From assembly GCA_002748705.1 (NCBI GenBank), contig PDSZ01000042.1, positions 1-21,201 of the forward strand: DNA of 21,201 nucleotides, given 5' to 3'. Origin of the DNA: Candidatus Fermentibacterota bacterium (GTDB taxonomy: Bacteria > Fermentibacterota > Fermentibacteria > Fermentibacterales > Fermentibacteraceae). The position numbers and the translations under genes were made by a program. This document shows positions 16,597 through 21,201 of this stretch, piece after piece (the first letter of the stretch is position 1; the number at the start of each line of letters is the position of its first letter). The notes beneath the pieces are model-generated. The model ran no database searches, was not told the origin of the DNA, and saw only the letters and a list, made by a program, of their open reading frames with translations.

Positions 16597-16923
16597 ATGA
16601 AATGGAAGACCCTCGCATCAGTTCTTGCCATAGCTGCATTTACCGGATGCGGCAGCGACAGGGAAACAGAGCTTACAGAACAGCAGATTACCGTCATTAC
16701 CCGGGCAGCGGGAATGCTGGCCAGAAACATGGCTTATTCGCCTGACGCTGAAGAATGGTCTTCAATGCCGGAAGCAGACACCATGAACCTTCTGGAAGAA
16801 CTCTCTCAGGAGCATACAGACCTCTGGCCAAGGTTTTTCAGAGCGGCAGCAGACTCCTCTATAAAACTGATTCAGCTTGAAGAGCAGGCACGACAGGAAG
16901 CTCTGCAGCTGGAGATGCTCTGA
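16597..16923 (+). CDS. Small hypothetical lipoprotein
   Basis: A 108-residue protein with a classic lipoprotein signal: basic MKWK, hydrophobic stretch and lipobox FTGC (Cys18). The mature part is about 90 residues, acidic and strongly helical, ending in LEEQARQEALQLEML, so a helical bundle or coiled coil tethered to a membrane is likely. I recognise no family. It is transcribed away from the envelope operon from a shared 100-base region. No good ribosome site precedes the ATG; GAAAGGG is about 22 bases away, which is too far. It is one of only a few plus-strand genes here and has no partner downstream. Confidence 0.65.
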   Translation: MKWKTLASVLAIAAFTGCGSDRETELTEQQITVITRAAGMLARNMAYSPDAEEWSSMPEADTMNLLEELSQEHTDLWPRFFRAAADSSIKLIQLEEQARQEALQLEML

Positions 16924-17247
16924 AAGAACCTGCGATCAGTTCAAGCGCAGAAACTATGAATGAGACCTCTCCCATCCGTGATCTTCTTTCCCCTGACTGA
17001 CAGCAATCAATTCAGCTGCAGGTAACACGAATGTGGACACTGACTGCATCACAGCACATCAATGCTCTTCCAGATAACACAGCATTCTCCCTGCCTGAAA
17101 TCAGAGAAAATGCGTACCTTAACGCTCTGAATCTGCAGACTGCTTAGCCTTAACCTGGTATTCTGTATGCAGTTCAGCGCATTCAGCTGTTGTGGCTTAA
17201 TGGCTCCATCATAAACATCAAACCATGTACTCCTGCAGTATACAGCT
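16924..17247. other. 324-base stretch with only short open frames
   Basis: No known gene seen. A plus-strand frame of 38 codons (17031-17147, starting MWTLTASQHINALPDN) has AGGT upstream. A minus frame overlapping the propeller gene's end runs on to 17049 and ends in coding-like sequence (WFDVYDGAIKPQQL, GECCVIWKSIDVL). They overlap on opposite strands, so at most one is real; either may be debris. No terminator hairpin is obvious on either side. Confidence 0.4.
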
Positions 17248-18351
17248 TCACTGGAAGCTGACATCCAGCAGGTACAACACAGGATACTCATCCGTATTTG
17301 AATCGAATGCAAGAGCCAGTGAATCGTGAAATACAAATGTCCAGTTGTTAGCAGCTGCTCCCAGATCAGTAACCGCTTCTCCAACAAAATGCCCTGTCAT
17401 ATCATAAATTCGAAATACCGGAGATGGATTATCGGGAATGTTTGTTTTTAGCCATACACGGTCGTTACTATCAATCCTGACACCACTAATCGCATTTGAA
17501 AAGATTTTCGGTTCCCAGGCATCAGTAACAGCTCTTCTATCCGCTTCAGAAAATCCTGGTGTATCGAACCTGTAGCACATGTGTTCAGAAGCAAGCTCTT
17601 CACCGGTCTTCAAACGCTTATTCCATGGTTCGTTGATCACGAATAAAGTATCACCGTTACATGTTTGAGCAACTGCCTGAAAAACTGTTTCCGAATGAAG
17701 CGCTGAAACAATATCCCCATTGAGGCTGGTATCAAACGAGAAGGTTGGAAGAAAACCTTCACGGTTATCATCATGAATCACATACTCAGAATTGATGACT
17801 GTTTCCGGTTCAGTACCATCTGTCCAGGCTCCAATTCTTGTCCCAAGATACAAGCAGGTACCTTCCATCTTGTAGTCAAACTGCATTCCGACAATAGAGT
17901 TGCCAGAACCGTTTCGAATACTATAGGGTGAGTTACTGAATCCCCGCAGTTCCCGAGTAAACGAAAATGTGCTGTCGTAAAACAGAATCGTTCCATGCAT
18001 ATTGTCCGCAACAGCATATCCGGAATTAGCTGACAGAGCAAATGATGCCGGTTCAGCGAACTCTCCCGGACCATTACCTGCCCTGCCGAAACTACCAATG
18101 AACTCGCCACTTCTGTCGAACAGAGAAATGCGATTCTTCAGCACATCGAGAACCGCTATTCTGCCGTCAGGAAAAAACGAAGCATCAACAATAGCGCCGA
18201 ATACATAGTTGGAATCTCCATGCTCAACACCAATTGTATCCGAAACTGTTATTCGAACTTGCATTTCTCCCGTGGATACTGGCTCCTTACTGCAACCAAA
18301 ACAGGTTACTATCGAAAGTATAAGCGCATATGCCATGAGTACAGGACGCAT
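17248..18351 (-). CDS. Six-bladed beta-propeller lipoprotein (copy 1)
   Basis: A 367-residue predicted lipoprotein (signal CFGC, Cys20). The body shows repeated NHL/six-bladed propeller signatures: SFFPDGRIAVLDVLKNRISL, GEFIGSFGRAGNGPGEF (about residues 83-99), GYAVADNMHGTILFYD and VRIDSNDRVWLK, ending DEYPVLYLLD. Such proteins are surface or periplasmic and often bind ligands or partner proteins; no catalytic site is visible. It is clearly paralogous to the propeller at 18903-20027, sharing the DTIGV-x2-GD opening, the RIA-x2-D-x2-KN blade and the YPV-LYLL end. GAAGGAAGG lies six bases before the ATG, and only 25 bases separate it from the SPASM fragment upstream, so they share a transcript. 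The function is unknown. Confidence 0.82.
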   Translation of the reverse strand: MRPVLMAYALILSIVTCFGCSKEPVSTGEMQVRITVSDTIGVEHGDSNYVFGAIVDASFFPDGRIAVLDVLKNRISLFDRSGEFIGSFGRAGNGPGEFAEPASFALSANSGYAVADNMHGTILFYDSTFSFTRELRGFSNSPYSIRNGSGNSIVGMQFDYKMEGTCLYLGTRIGAWTDGTEPETVINSEYVIHDDNREGFLPTFSFDTSLNGDIVSALHSETVFQAVAQTCNGDTLFVINEPWNKRLKTGEELASEHMCYRFDTPGFSEADRRAVTDAWEPKIFSNAISGVRIDSNDRVWLKTNIPDNPSPVFRIYDMTGHFVGEAVTDLGAAANNWTFVFHDSLALAFDSNTDEYPVLYLLDVSFQ

Positions 18352-18376
18352 ATCTACCTTCCTTCAAGCACTTGAT

Positions 18377-18841
18377 TCACTCTGTCGATAATTTCGGAGA
18401 TAATTCTTCTCGCTCTGCAGTTACGTCACCTGCATATCCATGCAAAGACCCGGTGCGCATAACAGCATACGCTCTGCATCCTCCAGTATAGCATAGCCTG
18501 AACAGTGAGCAACTTCTGCACCTATCAACTTCGGAAAAGGGAATGCTTCTTACTCGCTGCAAGCTCCTTGATTCCCTGCGTGCATTCTTTAACCCGACCT
18601 CAAGAATATTCATTCCTCTGAACTGCTCTTGCATAAGCCCCTTACATGGGTGCCCGTCAGGAGAAACAGCAACCACTGTATTTGCCGCACCCCGGTGAAC
18701 TCCGTTAACCAGCGTGTACTGCTCTTCTATCTTCCCCAATGCACCGGCACTATCTAAATAGCAGGTAAAACAGAGATCAGACTCTTCGTTATCTACATGA
18801 CTGGAAACCAAAATAGATAAGGAGCAGTTAAAGCTCTCCAA
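18377..18841 (-). pseudogene. Radical SAM/SPASM maturase fragment, core domain missing
   Basis: The 154 codons (TTG start, no clear ribosome site) hold a SPASM auxiliary-cluster domain: VSPDGHPCKG (Cys66) then CRSC-N5-C-N4-C (Cys108, 111, 117, 122), which would hold iron-sulfur clusters in peptide-modifying radical SAM enzymes. The radical SAM core with its CxxxCxxC motif, normally about 200 residues, is absent, and only 61 bases remain before the next gene's stop. In that gap another frame reads GRGAVPQKEILQSALLTEIW, coding-like and ending at about 18795, which suggests a frameshift plus 5' deletion. A working stand-alone SPASM protein is possible but less likely. Its place between two propeller genes hints at a former modification system. 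Confidence 0.7.
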
Positions 18842-18902
18842 ATCTCAGTGAGCAGAGCACTTTGCAAAATCTCTTTTTGGGGAACGGCACCTCTACCAGC
18901 AG

Positions 18903-20027
18903 CTATTCTTTTGTGTTTTGCTCAACAGGTTCATTGAGCAGATATACTACAGGATACTGCTCTGGATTAATAGGTATTGCTAAATATCCGTAATCTGACA
19001 CACTTATTATCCACCTGTCTGTTTGCTGCCATTGGGATATATCTAACGAAACGGAGAACAGGTATTCTCCCTGGCTGGAAAAGACATCAGCAGATCGGTT
19101 ATTAATTTCGCCTCTTGCCCAAACCCGGCCCTGTCCATCAGAAGCAAGGGATGCAACAGAGATGTAATAGGGATCTGGATTATGGCTGAATCCAGCATCA
19201 GTACCTCTATAGTATACATACTGCTGTCGTAGAGTATTTATTTCTGATTGTATGATTGATTCAGCCTTAAGTACTGGCTGATAATACGGATTAGAAAAAC
19301 TGAATATGCTGTCTCCATCTTGTGAATAGCAATCTATTCTGTATTCCTTATCCATATTTGATAAGTATACCCTTCCATTAGTTCCACTGGTAAATGCTAT
19401 TGCTGTTTCACGCATTATACCTATACCATGATCTGCCGGTACACATCTCTGTCTATATACTACATCAGGAACTCCCTGATTGCTGAAGGACGCAATCTCT
19501 GTGCCAGCTGAATCCGATTCATCAGTTATGATATAGCTTCTTACAAGTACAGTTGTGTCTGTATTCGCAGCTATTAAATAGGGAGCAATTCGCCTGGGAT
19601 CAGTAAACACTATCTCCCTTATAAATTCATATTGTGAATTGTATATTACTATCTTTCTGTCATATATGCCACTAATATATATATTCCCACAACTATCTGC
19701 TTCTATGCCAATTGCTCTGGTTAATTTACCAGGCCCTTGTCCATTGATATCAATACTAGTAATGTACTCACATGAATCACTGAATATATATATTTTATTC
19801 TTAGATGAATCTACTATAGCTATTCTGTCATGGTCTATCCAGGCGGCATCGCTTATATCACCAAACATCTGAGTTGTGTCGCCATATGCGACCCCGATGG
19901 AATCATAAGGCGCAAGCATATAGTGGACAGCCTCATCGGCAGGCTGCCTCTCTTCCCTGGCGCAATTGCAGATCATTAAAACACCCGCCACTAATAATAT
20001 CACATTATTCAGTTTCAATCTTAGCAT
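18903..20027 (-). CDS. Six-bladed beta-propeller lipoprotein (copy 2)
   Basis: A 374-residue predicted lipoprotein with signal MICNC (Cys22 the likely lipid site). Blades are visible at DAAWIDHDRIAIVDSSKNKI, CEYITSIDINGQGPGKL, GIEADSCGNIYISGIYDRKI and VASLASDGQGRVWARGEI, with the closing YPVVYLLN shared with the copy at 17248-18351. The ATG has GGAGAG six bases upstream. Its base composition is distinctly richer in A+T than the central operon and than copy 1, with many ATA, TAT and TTA codons, which suggests separate acquisition rather than recent local duplication. It overlaps a 38-codon ORF at its 5' end by seven bases and is followed by the SPASM fragment. Surface or periplasmic binding is likely; the ligand is unknown. 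Confidence 0.82.
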   Translation of the reverse strand: MLRLKLNNVILLVAGVLMICNCAREERQPADEAVHYMLAPYDSIGVAYGDTTQMFGDISDAAWIDHDRIAIVDSSKNKIYIFSDSCEYITSIDINGQGPGKLTRAIGIEADSCGNIYISGIYDRKIVIYNSQYEFIREIVFTDPRRIAPYLIAANTDTTVLVRSYIITDESDSAGTEIASFSNQGVPDVVYRQRCVPADHGIGIMRETAIAFTSGTNGRVYLSNMDKEYRIDCYSQDGDSIFSFSNPYYQPVLKAESIIQSEINTLRQQYVYYRGTDAGFSHNPDPYYISVASLASDGQGRVWARGEINNRSADVFSSQGEYLFSVSLDISQWQQTDRWIISVSDYGYLAIPINPEQYPVVYLLNEPVEQNTKE

Positions 20028-20137
20028 GATAATCTCTCCATGAGCCTTATTGACAATAAATACTTCTGATATAGCTTTCTTAATGTGCGCTGCAGGGCTG
20101 CATCTGTGAGATCAGCCCCGCATGTTTCACTCAACAT
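20021..20137 (-). CDS. Small ORF (38 residues) heading the propeller cassette
   Basis: Begins MLSETCGADLTDAAL and ends RLMERLSC, with cysteines at residues 6 and 38 and a helical, basic middle. The ATG follows an in-frame TAA directly, and GGAGAGG lies ten bases upstream, so it is not merely the tail of a longer frame. Its stop overlaps the propeller start by seven bases, consistent with coupled translation. It could be a leader peptide controlling the propeller gene, a peptide substrate of the lost SPASM maturase, or the end of a deleted gene. No family is recognised. Confidence 0.35.
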   Translation of the reverse strand: MLSETCGADLTDAALQRTLRKLYQKYLLSIRLMERLSC

Positions 20138-20180
20138 TTAAGTAGAGCCTCTCCATATTCAAGTCCCATACAAACATCAT

Positions 20181-20206
20181 AGTGAAGGACAACAGTGAAG
20201 GACAAC
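20181..20206. repeat. Two-unit tandem repeat of 13 bases
   Basis: AGTGAAGGACAAC occurs twice head to tail at the 5' edge of the transposase remnant. Thirteen is not a multiple of three, so the repeat itself would break the transposase frame. It looks like a slippage event in dead sequence. Confidence 0.75.
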
Positions 20207-20374
20207 AGAGACGCATTCTGCGGTTATAAGATCTGCCTGAGTGCGGGAAAGTCATCTCTGGTATTCGACTGTGTAGTAGTCGAAGGGAATCCGGCGGACA
20301 CAACTCTTGCCCTCGGTACAATAGGCAGCCTGAAAGAGAAGTATGGATCTGCTCCTCACTTGATTGTCTGTTAA
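20195..20374 (+). pseudogene. Decayed ISNCY-like transposase, central fragment
   Basis: About 60 codons in frame encode a segment typical of ISNCY/IS5-like DDE transposases: FCGYKICLSAGKSSLVFDCV, then VVEGNPADTTLALGTIGSLK and EKYGSAPH before a TAA. The NPADTTLA stretch follows the second catalytic Asp region in this family as I know it. No start exists, the 5' side is interrupted by a 13-base duplication, and the expected downstream glycine-rich motif is missing. Further coding-like debris (NPRKEAKSRESEIERSILLA) lies in another frame up to about 20525. This is a dead element, probably related to the IS that begins next to it. Confidence 0.7.
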
Positions 20375-20587
20375 CATCCAGACCCCTTTCTACAAGAAGT
20401 CCGAATAGCCTAATCAATGGGGCTGAAATCAGGGAATTCTAATTGTCGCTGGACATCATTTACAGAAAAACCCCCGAAAGGAGGCCAAGTCACGAGAATC
20501 TGAAATTGAACGCTCTATCTTGTTAGCCTGAGCCCATCCGAAAACTCATTACCGCATAACATAGGCCAATAAACAGAGCGCAAAATG

Positions 20588-20616
20588 TTGACAAAAGCGC
20601 TGCAATTTGTTATGTT
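20588..20616 (+). promoter_or_regulatory. Sigma70-type promoter of the downstream IS
   Basis: A perfect TTGACA (20588-20593) and TATGTT (20611-20616) are separated by 17 bases. The transposase ATG lies 47 bases beyond the -10. The sequence GAGCCCATCCGAAAAC at 20530-20545 may belong to the IS left end. Confidence 0.65.
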
Positions 20617-20663
20617 TCAATATGTTACACCAATAACAGGAAACCCAACAAAAGGCAGCGCAA

Positions 20664-21201
20664 ATGGAAACTACAACACTTTTCGCAGAAAACAACCCCA
20701 CCCTGTTCAGAATTGAGATGGATGTCCCTCTCGCAGACTTCATTCAATGCGGAATTGAAGCTCTGCAGATGGACCCGGGGATACTCGATGGGATAAGGCA
20801 GGATCTCGATCAGCATGCCCTGGAGAAGAAGAGGAAGCGTCTTGCAGACGCTGAGTGGAAAAGAAAGCAGACCGGATCTTTTGATCTTGAGTGTACCGTT
20901 ATGCCATCCGGTAGGCACGAGCAATCACTTGGTTGTGGCAGACCACGCATGTCGCCTGAAGAGGTTTATCTGTTTATTCTGTTAAGAGGGTACTTCGGAT
21001 CGGTTACAAATAGAATTGCCTGTGAAAGAATCAGGGATTCGATTACCATAAGGGCTTTCTATGGGAACCAGTTCGGTAAGCATCTGCCGGCAAAGACCAC
21101 TATTCTCGAAAACATCAATGCTGTTTCACCTGAGACGAAGAGACGGATTCTTGCCCTCCAGCAGCGAATGGTGCTGGAGGAGGGTCTTGATGATTTCAAA
21201 G
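20664..21201 (+). mobile_element. ISNCY/IS5-like transposase, N-terminal part
   Basis: The frame is open for 179 codons from the ATG and runs off the window. The N-terminal helical region leads to a basic stretch (ALEKKRKRL), then a segment resembling the DUF772-type N-terminal domain of IS5-superfamily transposases: RPRMSPEEVYLFILLRGYF, then RIRDSITIRAFYGNQFGKHL and LPAKTTILENINAVSPETKR. The catalytic Asp residues would lie beyond the window. The promoter upstream and the intact frame suggest a recent element, in contrast to the dead relative at 20195-20374. The ribosome site is weak (AAAGG at about ten bases). The exact ISfinder family is uncertain. Confidence 0.72.

Noticed and set aside
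17049..17387. Minus-strand frame of 112 codons overlapping the propeller gene end
   Set aside because: Its first third is out-of-frame propeller sequence; the rest is coding-like but has no start or domain.
20127..20417. Minus-strand open frame of 96 codons
   Set aside because: Mostly antisense to the recognisable transposase remnant on the plus strand.
1..21201. CRISPR array, tRNA or rRNA genes
   Set aside because: No regularly spaced repeats and no tRNA cloverleaf or rRNA core sequence were seen on either strand.

Overview
The window is about 21.2 kb from a bacterium with two membranes. Several products carry lipoprotein signal peptides with a lipobox cysteine, there is an LpoB-type penicillin-binding-protein activator, and one large protein ends in what looks like an outer-membrane beta-barrel. 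Coding is dense, base composition is moderate (about half G+C by eye) and arginine codons AGA/AGG are common. Split transketolase, an FSA-type transaldolase, and a DUF6754 gene with small membrane-protein partners point to an uncultured lineage, perhaps a candidate phylum near the FCB group. That placement is an inference and is weak.

Layout. Positions 1-351 hold the end of an IS256/Mutator-type transposase. Positions 352-826 have no convincing gene, but they contain a diverged duplicate of the 3' end and terminator of the next gene. From 16495 down to 827 nearly everything is on the minus strand, in closely spaced or overlapping genes. In transcription order there is an envelope module: a metallopeptidase/propeller/barrel protein, a periplasmic zinc-ribbon SUMF1 protein, LpoB, and a COG3014 lipoprotein. 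A central-carbon and DNA-repair module follows: deoC, a UvrD/PcrA helicase, an FSA-type transaldolase, two-subunit transketolase and serA. Last is a four-gene membrane module with DUF6754, which has no known function. The series is broken at 10038-10296 by a strongly structured element whose G.U pairs favour plus-strand transcription.

Positions 16508-21201 are accessory in character. They hold a small plus-strand lipoprotein, then a minus-strand cassette: a 38-residue ORF, a beta-propeller lipoprotein, a radical-SAM/SPASM fragment lacking its catalytic core, and a second, paralogous beta-propeller lipoprotein. Beyond it lie a decayed ISNCY-like transposase piece and the start of a further IS with its own promoter, running off the window.

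The best candidates for undescribed biology are the DUF6754 membrane module, the propeller/SPASM/small-peptide cassette, and the structured element between deoC and the helicase gene.
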